A stretch of DNA of 32,657 nucleotides. Source: Methanobacteriota archaeon. GTDB lineage: Archaea > Thermoplasmatota > Thermoplasmata > RBG-16-68-12. Made by a program: the position numbers and the translations under genes. Of the stretch, positions 17,609-26,929 are shown piece by piece; within the stretch, counting starts at the first letter, position 1; each line of letters starts with the position of its first letter. A model generated the notes under the pieces. That model was given only the letters and a program-made list of their open reading frames with translations. It was not told where the DNA came from and ran no database searches. The stretch lies in assembly GCA_005878985.1 (NCBI GenBank), contig VBMA01000012.1:1-32657 (forward strand), read 5' to 3'.

Positions 17609-18763
17609 TCAGGACTTCGGCGTTTCCTTCTTCGGATCGATGAATGGCTTCTTGACGACGATCGCCTTCCGCGAACCGGCCGGTGTCTCGATTTCGATTT
17701 CGGTACCAAGCTTCGTCAATGGAATCGGCAACCAGGCGTATCCGATATTCTTCTGGAGGCGCGGCGACATCGCGAGCGCGGTCAAGGTTCCGACCTCCTT
17801 GCCGTCCTTCCGCACGGGCCACGGATGCGGAAGCCAGGGCCGGACGACCTCGTCACCCGGGACCTCGACACCGACGAGCTTCCTCTTTACACCCTCTCTC
17901 TTGATTTTTCTCAACGCGGCACGGCCGATGAAGTCGTGTTTCTTGTCCAGGTCGACGAGCCATCCCAAACCGGCTTCGTACGGGTTGTGATTCCAATCGA
18001 TGTCCGACGGATAGTTCAGGATCCCCGCCTCGATCCGCCGGTACTCGGAGGGACCGGTGGGCCGTAGGTCGAATGGCTTCCCGGCCGCCATGACGCGGTT
18101 CCACAAATCGGTTCCTCGACTTCCGTCGCACAGATAGACCTCGTATCCGACTTCGGCGGACCATCCCGTCCTCGTGACGATCACCGGGATGCCATCGATC
18201 GTCGTTTCGAGAAAGTGGTAGTATTCCAAATTCGAGACCGATGGGCCCACGAGCGCGCGGAGAACGTCTTTCGATTTCGGTCCTTGAATCTGCATGGGGG
18301 AGACGTCGGGTTCTCGGATCTCGACGTCGAAGTCTGAGTGGTAAGAGACGCCTTTCGCCCAGAGGAGCACATCGCTATCCGCGGTGGAGAGCCAGAACCG
18401 GCTCTTCCCGAGTCGCGTGAGCACGGGGTCGTTGATGATCCCGCCTTGCTCGTCCGTCAGGACGACGTACTTCGCTTGGCCGACCGTGCACGTGGTGAGG
18501 TCCCGCGGCGTCAGGTACTCCATGAACTCGTATCCGTCCGGACCCCGAATCTCCACCTGACGTTCGCATCCGACGTCCCACACGGTCGCATGATTCACGA
18601 GGTGCCAGTATTCCTCGATGGGATCGGCGAAGTTGCTCGGAATGTACATCTTGTTGTACACGTCGTACGCGTAGCAACCGGCGTGGCGGGCCGCGTCGAA
18701 GAAAGGAGATTTCCGGTACCAGGTACCGAAGAAGAGCGTCGTTTGTCCGCCTTCGATGACCAC
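17609..18763 (-). CDS. GcvT/DmdA-like aminomethyltransferase family protein, paralog 2
   Basis: EEYWHLVNHATVWDVGCERQVEIRGPDGYEFMEYLTPRDLTTCTVGQAKYV, EPDVSPMQIQGPKSKDV, VVKKPFIDPKKETPKS. Confidence 0.9.
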   Translation of the reverse strand: MVIEGGQTTLFFGTWYRKSPFFDAARHAGCYAYDVYNKMYIPSNFADPIEEYWHLVNHATVWDVGCERQVEIRGPDGYEFMEYLTPRDLTTCTVGQAKYVVLTDEQGGIINDPVLTRLGKSRFWLSTADSDVLLWAKGVSYHSDFDVEIREPDVSPMQIQGPKSKDVLRALVGPSVSNLEYYHFLETTIDGIPVIVTRTGWSAEVGYEVYLCDGSRGTDLWNRVMAAGKPFDLRPTGPSEYRRIEAGILNYPSDIDWNHNPYEAGLGWLVDLDKKHDFIGRAALRKIKREGVKRKLVGVEVPGDEVVRPWLPHPWPVRKDGKEVGTLTALAMSPRLQKNIGYAWLPIPLTKLGTEIEIETPAGSRKAIVVKKPFIDPKKETPKS

Positions 18764-18800
18764 GGGAAATCCCCTCGAGTACCCGGCGGAATGGCGAGCG

Positions 18801-18810
18801 CTTATTTGAC
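18801..18810 (-). promoter_or_regulatory. TATA-like box for paralog 2
   Basis: GTCAAATAAG on the minus strand about 40 bp upstream of ATG 18763, with GAGGGGA near the start codon. Confidence 0.4.
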
Positions 18811-18903
18811 CGCCATCGTCGTGTGGAGGGGGAAACAGTAAGAGGGCGGGACCCTTTCCAAACTCGGAGGACCGGCCTGTCGCGTACCTATGGAAGCCAA
18901 AGC

Positions 18904-19746
18904 ATGTCGGATCCGCTCCGCACGGTCCTCGTGCGGCGGCCTGACGCCGCGTTTGGCTCGGCGAATCCGAAGCCGTGGGGATACACCGCGAAACCCGACC
19001 TCGCCGCGGCTCGGCGGGAGCACGACCGGCTCGTCGACCTGCTGAAACAATCCGGGGTCGACGTTCGATATCATGAGGACCCGCAGCGGGGGAAGGCGGA
19101 TTCGATCTTCGTGCACGATCCGGCCATCGTGACCGATCGCGGGGCGGTCATCCTCCGGATGGGAAAGGAACTCCGACGAGGCGAAGAGGAATCGATGGCC
19201 CGAACGTTCGACGCCCTTCGCGTGCCGATCCTCGCGAGGCTCCGCGGCGATGCGACGGCGGAAGGCGGCGATCTCCTCTGGGTGAATCACGGCTTGTTGG
19301 CGGTCGGCCAGGGATTCCGAACGAACGCCGAGGGCCTGACGCAGATTCGGGAGACCATGAAGGGCATCGGTGTCGAGGTAGAGGCCGTCCCGCTGCCATA
19401 CTTCCAAGGCCCGGACGCGTGCCTCCATCTGATGTCCCTCATCAGCATCGTGGATGAGGACCTCGCGGTGGTGTACCCACGCCTCTTCCCGGTCCCATTC
19501 TGGAAATCCCTCCGGGAACGCAGGTTCGAATTCGTCGAAGTCCCGGACGAGGAATTCACCACGATGGCGCCCAACGTGCTCGCGGTCGGGCCCCGCGATT
19601 GCATCGTCCTCGAAGGAAACCCAATCACCCGGAAGCGCCTCGAGGCTGCCGGGTGTCGCGTCCGGACCTACCGCGGGAAGGAGATCTCTCTCAAGGCCGA
19701 AGGCGGAGCGACCTGCCTGACGCGACCTGTCCTCCGATCGAAGTGA
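18904..19746 (+). CDS. dimethylarginine dimethylaminohydrolase / amidinotransferase-superfamily protein
   Basis: KADSIFVHDPAIVTDRGAVILRMGKELRRGEE, DACLHLMSLISIVDEDLAVVY and GGATCLTRPVLR (catalytic Cys region) match the guanidino-group-modifying enzyme fold. Confidence 0.85.
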   Translation: MSDPLRTVLVRRPDAAFGSANPKPWGYTAKPDLAAARREHDRLVDLLKQSGVDVRYHEDPQRGKADSIFVHDPAIVTDRGAVILRMGKELRRGEEESMARTFDALRVPILARLRGDATAEGGDLLWVNHGLLAVGQGFRTNAEGLTQIRETMKGIGVEVEAVPLPYFQGPDACLHLMSLISIVDEDLAVVYPRLFPVPFWKSLRERRFEFVEVPDEEFTTMAPNVLAVGPRDCIVLEGNPITRKRLEAAGCRVRTYRGKEISLKAEGGATCLTRPVLRSK

Positions 19747-19776
19747 CCTCGAACCCACTCCAAGGCCGGCCGCGCG

Positions 19777-20928
19777 CTATGATTTCGGAATCGACTTTTT
19801 CGGATCGACGAACGGCTTCTTGACGACGATGGCGTCGCGGTCTCCCGCGGAAGTCGCGATCGTGAGCCGCGTCCCGAGTTTGGCCAATCGGATCGGGACC
19901 CACGCGTAAGCGATGTTCTTCTCGAGGCGGGGAGAGTAGGTGAGGGCCGTCAAATGGCCGACCTTCTTTCCGTCCTTCGTCACGTCCCAGAACTCGGTGG
20001 CCCACGCATGGATCTGGGCACCGGGGATCTCGACGCCGACAAGCTTCCGTTTCACGCCCTGTTTCTTGATCTTCGTGAGCGCCTTCTTCCCGATGAAGTC
20101 CGCCTTCTTGCCGAGATCGACGAGCCAGCCCAGGCCGACTTCGTAGGGGTTGTTTTCGAGCGTCATGTCGGACCCGTAATTCAGGATGCCACCCTCGATC
20201 CGCCGAATCTCCGAGGGCGCGATCGGGCGGATGTCGTATTTCTTCCCCGCCTCCATGATCCGGTCCCAGAGCTCGACGCCTCGACGGCCGTCCGTCAGGT
20301 ACACCTCGTAGCCGACCTCGGCCGTCCAACCGGTCCGCGTGATGACGACCGGAATGCCGCCAATTTTGGTGCTCATGAAATAGTAGTAACCGAGGTCGAG
20401 GACCGCGCGACCCACGAGATCCTTCAAGACGTGCTTTGAATCCGGTCCCTGGACCTGGAGCGGTGAAACGTCCGGCTCGGAGATGTCCACGTCCATCCCG
20501 GAATTGACGGCGACCCCTTTCGCCCACAGCAGGGTATCCGAATTCGCGAGGCTCAACCAGAACCGGTTTTTCTCCAGGCGGATCAACACGGGGTCGTTGA
20601 TGATCCCGCCGTTTTCGTCCGTGATGACCACATACTTGCCCTGGCCGACGTCGCATTTCGTCAGGTCCCGCGGCGTGACGAGCTCCGCGAACTTCGCACC
20701 GTCCTTGCCGCTGATCTCGACCTGGCGCTCGACGCTCACGTCCCATAGGGTCACGTGGTTGATGAGATGCCAGTATTCCTCGAACGGATCGGTGTAGAGG
20801 CCGGGGAGGTACATGTGGTTGTAGATGTCGTACGCCTTCGCGCCCGCGCGCTGGGTGGCCTCGAAGAATGGAGACTTTCGGTACCAGGGTCCGAAGTACA
20901 AAGTGCTCTGGCCATCGTTGTACGGCAT
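19777..20928 (-). CDS. GcvT/DmdA-like aminomethyltransferase family protein, paralog 3
   Basis: EEYWHLINHVTLWDVSVERQVEI, EPDVSPLQVQGPDSKHV, VVKKPFVDPKKSIPKS. Start set to ATG 20928, preceded by GGAGGAAATGAC (Shine-Dalgarno), not the track's 20958. Confidence 0.92.
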   Translation of the reverse strand: MPYNDGQSTLYFGPWYRKSPFFEATQRAGAKAYDIYNHMYLPGLYTDPFEEYWHLINHVTLWDVSVERQVEISGKDGAKFAELVTPRDLTKCDVGQGKYVVITDENGGIINDPVLIRLEKNRFWLSLANSDTLLWAKGVAVNSGMDVDISEPDVSPLQVQGPDSKHVLKDLVGRAVLDLGYYYFMSTKIGGIPVVITRTGWTAEVGYEVYLTDGRRGVELWDRIMEAGKKYDIRPIAPSEIRRIEGGILNYGSDMTLENNPYEVGLGWLVDLGKKADFIGKKALTKIKKQGVKRKLVGVEIPGAQIHAWATEFWDVTKDGKKVGHLTALTYSPRLEKNIAYAWVPIRLAKLGTRLTIATSAGDRDAIVVKKPFVDPKKSIPKS

Positions 20929-20965
20929 GTCATTTCCTCCAGAGAATTGCGCCGGCAACGCGCAT

Positions 20966-20975
20966 CATTTATTTG
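20966..20975 (-). promoter_or_regulatory. TATA-like box for paralog 3
   Basis: CAAATAAATG on the minus strand about 42 bp upstream of ATG 20928. Confidence 0.45.
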
Positions 20976-20998
20976 AGGGATTCCTCACGAGAGCCCAA

Positions 20999-21958
20999 TC
21001 AGCTCGCCGCGGAATCGATTCCGAGCAACCGCATCTCATGCCGAAGCGTTTCGCGAAGACCTTCCTCCAGGGGCCGCGGCGCGAATCCCAGCTCGCGTCG
21101 GGCCTTTGCGTTGCTCCCAAGATAGGTCACACCCGCGGCAACTCGAAGCCTCTCCGAGCGAGAGATCGCCGCCATCGCACGCAGCAGACCCGGCGACGCA
21201 TGGAACCGGGGCGCCGGAATCCCGGTGATCCGCTCCGCCAGGTCGAACGCATCGATCAGGGTGTGAGGCCACCCCGCGAGCATGTACGTCTGCCCGACGC
21301 TTCCTTTCTCCATCGCGAGGAGGTGGCCACGCGCCGTATCGTCGACGTGGGCCCAACAATACGCGGTTCGTTTCGGGAGGGCTCGCAGCTTGCGCTGCAA
21401 ATATCGCACGATCAAGGGCCGGATCTCGCTCGTATCTCCCGGACCATAGTTGACTCCCGGCTGGACGATGACCAGGGGGAGGCCCGCACGGATCATCGGT
21501 TCCGCAACCTCGTAGTGGGCCACCCACTTCGTCCGGTCGTATTCCGTCAGCCATGGACCGTCGCTCCGGTACGTTTCGTCGACCAGCTCACCATGCGTGT
21601 CCGAGGACACCGCGAGCGTGCTGGTGTAGACCCCTTTCCGGATGCCGAGATCCCTCATGGCGGTCAACACGTTCCGCGTGCCCGCCACATTGATGCGCTC
21701 GCCCTCGGCGCGATCCTTCGAGCCGATCTTGTACCAGCCCGCGATGTGGAACACCCCATCGACTCCGGCCATCGGGCGGCGCAGCGAATCCGGATCCGTG
21801 ATGTCTCCCGGACGGACATCGACCCCGAGCGAGACCAGGTCCTTTGCGCGTTCCGGGTTCCGCGCAATCGCGACCACCTCTTGGCCGGCATCGACCAGCT
21901 GCCGGGTGACCCGACCGCCGATAAAGCCGGTCGCCCCCGTCACGAAGTACTTCGCCAT
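20999..21958 (-). CDS. NAD(P)-dependent epimerase/dehydratase (extended SDR)
   Basis: VTGATGFIGGRV Rossmann motif, YDRTKWVAHYE (YxxxK), QPGVNYGPGD. Confidence 0.92.
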   Translation of the reverse strand: MAKYFVTGATGFIGGRVTRQLVDAGQEVVAIARNPERAKDLVSLGVDVRPGDITDPDSLRRPMAGVDGVFHIAGWYKIGSKDRAEGERINVAGTRNVLTAMRDLGIRKGVYTSTLAVSSDTHGELVDETYRSDGPWLTEYDRTKWVAHYEVAEPMIRAGLPLVIVQPGVNYGPGDTSEIRPLIVRYLQRKLRALPKRTAYCWAHVDDTARGHLLAMEKGSVGQTYMLAGWPHTLIDAFDLAERITGIPAPRFHASPGLLRAMAAISRSERLRVAAGVTYLGSNAKARRELGFAPRPLEEGLRETLRHEMRLLGIDSAAS

Positions 21959-22129
21959 CGCCGCGCGCCGAAACGAAGCGACTCGGGCTAGATAACGCTG
22001 ACCACCGCGATGAGGTAACGCCGCTCCGTGAAATCAACCTTGTTTAAGGGTAACATCGGATCTATCACGGTTCGTACGCATCAACCTTGATAGGGTACGA
22101 GGGTCTCACCACGCGCCGGAGAAGTTTCC

Positions 22130-24061
22130 TTGGGGGAAACGCTCACCCACAAACTCATCGGTTCTCACCTCGCCGATGGCGCGATGAATCCCGGCGACGA
22201 GATCGCGCTCAGGATGGATCAGGCGCTCCTCCAGGATGCGACCGGAACGCTCGCGTGGCTCGAGTTCGAGCAGATGCGGCAGGACGCCGTCGCGATCCGC
22301 CAGGCGACGCAATACGTGGACCACAACATCCTCCAGACCGGATACGAGAATGCGGACGACCACCGCTTCCTGCGGAGCGTGTGCCAGCGGTATGGGGCGA
22401 TCTTCTCAGGACCGGGAAACGGCATCAGCCATTGGGCCCACATGGAGCGCTTCGACATGCCGGGCGAGACGATGCTCGGCTGTGACTCCCACACGCCACA
22501 AGCGGGAGCCTGCGGCATGCTCGCAATCGGTGCGGGCGGCTTCGAGGTCGCAAGCGCGATGGCGGGCGAGCCGTACCGGCTCACGATGCCCGAGGTGGTC
22601 CGTATCAAGCTCACGGGCAAGTTCAATCCGTGGGTGAGCGCGAAGGACGTGATCTTGGAACTGCTGAACCACTTCGACGTGAAGTGGGCGAAGAACAAGG
22701 TCCTCGAGTACGCAGGCCCCGCGCTGAAGGAGTTGACCGTCCCCTCCCGGGGAACGATCGCGAACATGGGAACGGAGCTCGGCGCGACCGGTTCCGTGTT
22801 TCCGGCGGACGGGATGACGAAGCAGTTCCTCACCGCCCAGGCCCGGGGGAAGGACTTCAAGTCACTCGGCGCGGACGAGGACGCCCACTACGACGACACG
22901 GTCGACATCGATCTCGGGACGCTCGAACCGCTGATCGCGTGTCCATCGAGTCCGGACAACGTGAAGCCCGTCAGCGAGGTCGCTGGGACCGAAGTCGCCC
23001 AGGTGGCCGTCGGGAGCAGCGTGAACTCGTCGTTCCGGGATCTCGGCGTCGTCGCGCACGCCCTGGACGGGAAGCACGTCGCTCCCGGCATTGCGATGGC
23101 GGTCTCCCCGGGTTCCCGGCAGACCCTCCTCCTCATGCTGACGAGCGGCCTCATGACGAAACTGATCAAGGCCGGCGTCCGCGAACTCGAAGTGGCCTGC
23201 GGCCCGTGCATCGGAATGGGATTCGCCCCGCCGACGAAAGGGGCCTCGGTCCGGACGTTCAACCGAAACTTCGAGGGGCGGAGCGGGACCGCAGACGACC
23301 TCGTCTACCTGTGCAGCCCCGAGACCGCGGCAGCAACGGCGGTTCACGGAGTCATCACGGATCCACGGGAGCTCGGCAAATATCCGGCCCTGAAGGAGCC
23401 CACGAAGTATCCCGTCGATACGTCGGGTTTCGAGTGGCCTCCGAGGGACCGATCCGCGGTCCAGGTTGTTCGCGGCCCCAACATCGCGCCGCTCCCCGTC
23501 GCCGCGCCGCCGAAAGACACGATCGAGGGCGAGGTCCTCCTTCGTCTCGGCGACAACATCTCGACGGACCACATCATGCCCGCGGGAGCGAAGATCCTCC
23601 CGCTGCGGTCGAACATCCCCGCGATCGCGGAGCACGTCTTCGAATACGTCGACCCGAGCTTCCCGGAACGCGCGAAGAAGGCGGGCGGCGGATTCATCGT
23701 CGCGGGCGAGAACTACGGCCAAGGTTCGTCGCGGGAGCACGCCGCGGTCGCACCGATGTTCTTGGGCGTGCACTTGGTCCTCGCGAAGGGGTTCGCGCGA
23801 ATCCACATGGACAACCTGGTGAACTCGGGCATCCCTCCCGTCACCTTCGCGGACCCAAAGGGTTACAACGAAATCCAGCAAGGGGACCGCCTCCGGATCA
23901 CGAAACTGCTCGCGGCGATCCGCGGACGCGGCGATGCGGTCGTGGAAAATCTCACGCGCGCCACGAAGACTGCGGTCCGCGTCGAATTACGGCCGTACCA
24001 GCGGGAGGTCCTCCTCGCCGGAGGCGGCATCCGATACGCGCAATCGCGCCGCCGTGCATGA
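22130..24061 (+). CDS. acn: aconitate hydratase
   Basis: TTG start. IALRMDQALLQDATGTLAWLEFEQM, GCDSHTPQAGACGMLAIGAGG, VACGPCIGMGFAPP, ENYGQGSSREHAAVAPMFLGV. Confidence 0.93.
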   Translation: MGETLTHKLIGSHLADGAMNPGDEIALRMDQALLQDATGTLAWLEFEQMRQDAVAIRQATQYVDHNILQTGYENADDHRFLRSVCQRYGAIFSGPGNGISHWAHMERFDMPGETMLGCDSHTPQAGACGMLAIGAGGFEVASAMAGEPYRLTMPEVVRIKLTGKFNPWVSAKDVILELLNHFDVKWAKNKVLEYAGPALKELTVPSRGTIANMGTELGATGSVFPADGMTKQFLTAQARGKDFKSLGADEDAHYDDTVDIDLGTLEPLIACPSSPDNVKPVSEVAGTEVAQVAVGSSVNSSFRDLGVVAHALDGKHVAPGIAMAVSPGSRQTLLLMLTSGLMTKLIKAGVRELEVACGPCIGMGFAPPTKGASVRTFNRNFEGRSGTADDLVYLCSPETAAATAVHGVITDPRELGKYPALKEPTKYPVDTSGFEWPPRDRSAVQVVRGPNIAPLPVAAPPKDTIEGEVLLRLGDNISTDHIMPAGAKILPLRSNIPAIAEHVFEYVDPSFPERAKKAGGGFIVAGENYGQGSSREHAAVAPMFLGVHLVLAKGFARIHMDNLVNSGIPPVTFADPKGYNEIQQGDRLRITKLLAAIRGRGDAVVENLTRATKTAVRVELRPYQREVLLAGGGIRYAQSRRRA

Positions 24062-24115
24062 GCCCCGCGGGTTTAAGTCGAGGCGCCGTTATCTCCGCGG
24101 GCGGAGGAGGCCACG

Positions 24116-25332
24116 ATGGCAATGATCGTCCGGAAGGGCACCGTGCCGTCGACCCCCCACACCGAGTTCTACGTGATCCCGAACGTCCTCGCCCGCGAGG
24201 AGATCCATGGGTCGTACGGCTTCAGCGGCGCGTGGTCGCGGAAGCTGCACGTGCGCTTCTATCCGACGGAGCAGGTGAAAGCCCCGACGAAAGGGGATTT
24301 CGATCTCGTGCCGGAGTTCCCGCCGGAGGCGGACGTCCTCCAACCGTACCACATCTTCACCGGACGGATTCCGTTTGAGGGAAATGCACTCTCCGCTCGA
24401 AAGCCCATCGTCCACGGGCCTCGGACCTCGATCTCGGTCTCGAAACCGGACGAGTCAATGCCGAAAGACACGTTCTTCCGAAACGGGGAGCGACACGAGG
24501 TGTACTTCGTCCAGGACGGTGAGGGCGTCGTGCGCTCGGAGTACGGAGACCTGAAGTTTCGCAAGGACGTCTACGTCGCAATTCCGAAAGGCACGACGTA
24601 CCGGATCGACCTCACCTCGCCGAAGGCCTGGTTCCTCATCATCGAGTCAATCTATCCGATCAACTTCGCACCGCACTACCTAAACAGGGAGGGCCAAGCC
24701 ACCCTGATGTCGCCCGTCGTCGAGACGGAAATCGAGACCCCGGAGTTGCCGCCGTTCCGGGACGAGCGCGGGGAATTCCCGATCGACGTGAAGCATAGCG
24801 GCGGGAAGTTCACGGGTGGGAAGGCGCCCTGTATCCGTTCGTCTTTGATATCAAGAGCCACCACGGCATCGCACGAGAGATCCACACGGCCCCGCCGATG
24901 CACCAGACGTTTCAGTCGGGCAACGTCCCGCAGAGCGGCTTCTCCCTCTGTTCGTTCGTCCCCGTGATGGCCGGCTGGCACCCACGGGAGGTCCCGGCCC
25001 CGTATGCGCACTTCAACGTCGATTCGGACGAGTTGATGTTCTTCTGCAACGCCTTCTACGGCGCCCGCGAAGGCGTTATCGAGGAAGGCTCGTTCACCTT
25101 CCACCCCGGGTCGACGCCGCACAGTCCCCAGGGGAACGCGGCCCAACGCTCCCTCGCGGCCCGGGGGAAGGTGCAGGCGCGCCTCGCGGTCATGCTCGAC
25201 ACGTACTTCGAGACCATGCGAATCACGACCCAAGGCTTCGCGTACCGCGATCCGGCGTACGTCCTGAGCTGGTCCGAGAACGTCCCGCGAGCCCAACCGG
25301 CGGGCGAAGGCTGGGAATCCCCCTCCGCCTGA
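24116..25332 (+). pseudogene. homogentisate 1,2-dioxygenase-like cupin enzyme interrupted by a frameshift
   Basis: Frame 2 (24116-) continues in frame 1 as VHGWEGALYPFVFDIKSHHGIAREIHTAPPMHQ..., matching the HGD 'VVGWDGYLYPFAFNI' region. Ligand-like YAHFNVDSDE...STPHSP (H, E, H) retained. The break lies near 24800-24815. May be a sequencing/assembly error. Confidence 0.8.
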
Positions 25333-25402
25333 ATCGAGGTGAGACCGTGGTCCTTCTGCAGGTTCGGATTCGAATCGGGTTCCGAGGCGCGCGGAGGCTT
25401 GC

Positions 25403-26419
25403 ATGAGGCTCGTGCGATTTTCGACGGCGGGAGGGCCACCCCGCCTGGGCGCTGTCCTCGGCCGGTGGGACCACTGGGAGAAAATCGTCGACCTCGCCGC
25501 GGTGGATTCCGCCATCCCGGCGGACACGCTCGCGTTCATCGATGCGTGTCCCGAGTTGACGGGCGACGTATGGGACCGGGCGCTCCGAGTGCTCTCCGAG
25601 GCCGAGAAGATCGAGTCCGACGCCCCCCTGTGGGCGTTTCGACCGGGCGACGTGCGGATCCATTCGCCGATTGCTCCGCGGCTGCTGCGAGACTTCCTCG
25701 CGTTTCGGGCCCATGTCGCTCGCACGCGGGCGGCCGCGTGGGCACAGATTCCGCCGGAGTGGGACGCGCTACCCGCGTACTACAACGGCAATCCATTGAA
25801 CGTCGTCGGGACGAAGGAGGCCATCCCTCCGATGCGCTTCGAGACGTTCGACGGACGGACGCCGCGGCTCGTGCCTTCGGCGAAGATGGACTACGAGGCG
25901 GAGATCGGCTTCGTCCTCGGGGAGGGCGGGCGGGACATTGACGCGGCGAAGGCCAATGCCCATCTCTTCGGCGTCACGATCTTCAACGATTTCTCGGCCC
26001 GGGACCTCCAGGCGACGGCGAGCCGCACCGGCATGGGGCCGGCTCCGGGGAAGGACTGGGCGAACGCCCTCGGGCCGTGCATCGTGACCCGCGACGAGTT
26101 CGGAGAACTGCGGGACCAAGCGATCGTCGTGCGCGTGAACAACGAGGAACGGCTGCGCGATCGGTACCGCACTCTCGTCCACGAGAACCCGTGGGTCCGC
26201 GAAGGCCAGCGAGCCCTGTGGTCGTTCCCGGAGATGCTCGAGTTCCTCTCCCGGTTCCAACCGATCCACGCGGGTGAGGTGTGGGGCAGCGGGACGATCC
26301 CCGGAGGTTGCGAGCTCGAGCGGGGCGACCGCGCTCGCTACCTCAAGCCCGGCGATCGCATTGAAATCGAGATCGAGGGAATCGGGGTCCTCGAGAATTC
26401 CATCGCGGCCTCGGCGTGA
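25403..26419 (+). CDS. fumarylacetoacetate hydrolase family protein
   Basis: MDYEAEIGFVLGEGGRDI, GVTIFNDFSARDLQ, GPAPGKDWANALGPCIVTRDE, GSGTIPGGCELE. Confidence 0.93.
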   Translation: MRLVRFSTAGGPPRLGAVLGRWDHWEKIVDLAAVDSAIPADTLAFIDACPELTGDVWDRALRVLSEAEKIESDAPLWAFRPGDVRIHSPIAPRLLRDFLAFRAHVARTRAAAWAQIPPEWDALPAYYNGNPLNVVGTKEAIPPMRFETFDGRTPRLVPSAKMDYEAEIGFVLGEGGRDIDAAKANAHLFGVTIFNDFSARDLQATASRTGMGPAPGKDWANALGPCIVTRDEFGELRDQAIVVRVNNEERLRDRYRTLVHENPWVREGQRALWSFPEMLEFLSRFQPIHAGEVWGSGTIPGGCELERGDRARYLKPGDRIEIEIEGIGVLENSIAASA

Positions 26420-26463
26420 GAGGATCATGGGCCGCGCAGCCGGCCCGACGCCCACGGATGGCT

Positions 26464-26895
26464 TCACAGGGGCGGCAGCTGGGCCCGAGCGATTTGCGAG
26501 CTGATCGCGTCGATGTAGTCCCGCATCCGGCGGACGATCGTTTGATTGCGGATCACGCCGAGGACCTGGCCGTCCTTTTCGACGAGGACCCTTCGGATCC
26601 CTTTTTCGGCCATGATTGCCGCGACTCGATCGATCCCATCGCCCGCATCGACGTAGACGAGGGGCCGCGACATCAACTCCTCGAGGCGGACCTTCGCGGG
26701 GTCTCGCCCCACCGCGACGACCTTCGCGATGATGTCCCACTCGGTGACGATGCCGACCGGCCGTCCCGCCGGCGACGACACGATGACGAACCCGTGGCGG
26801 AGGTCCGCCATCGCCTTCGCGGCTTCGAGAAGGGTCGTGTCGGGTCGCATCGAGAGGAACTCGGGTTCGAGGATGTCCTTCGCGAACAGGACCAT
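26464..26895 (-). CDS. CBS domain-pair protein
   Basis: Two CBS modules: LEAAKAMADLRHGFVIVSSPAGRPVGIVTEWDII and IDRVAAIMAEKGIRRVLVEKDGQVLGVI. Confidence 0.93.
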   Translation of the reverse strand: MVLFAKDILEPEFLSMRPDTTLLEAAKAMADLRHGFVIVSSPAGRPVGIVTEWDIIAKVVAVGRDPAKVRLEELMSRPLVYVDAGDGIDRVAAIMAEKGIRRVLVEKDGQVLGVIRNQTIVRRMRDYIDAISSQIARAQLPPL

Positions 26896-26929
26896 TGGAG
26901 GAGGTACCGCACCCGCGGCGTTTATGCCT

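Noticed and set aside
22630-24378. 582-aa plus-strand ORF overlapping aconitase
   Set aside because: Alternative frame of a strongly supported aconitase; low-complexity Arg/Gly/Pro-rich.
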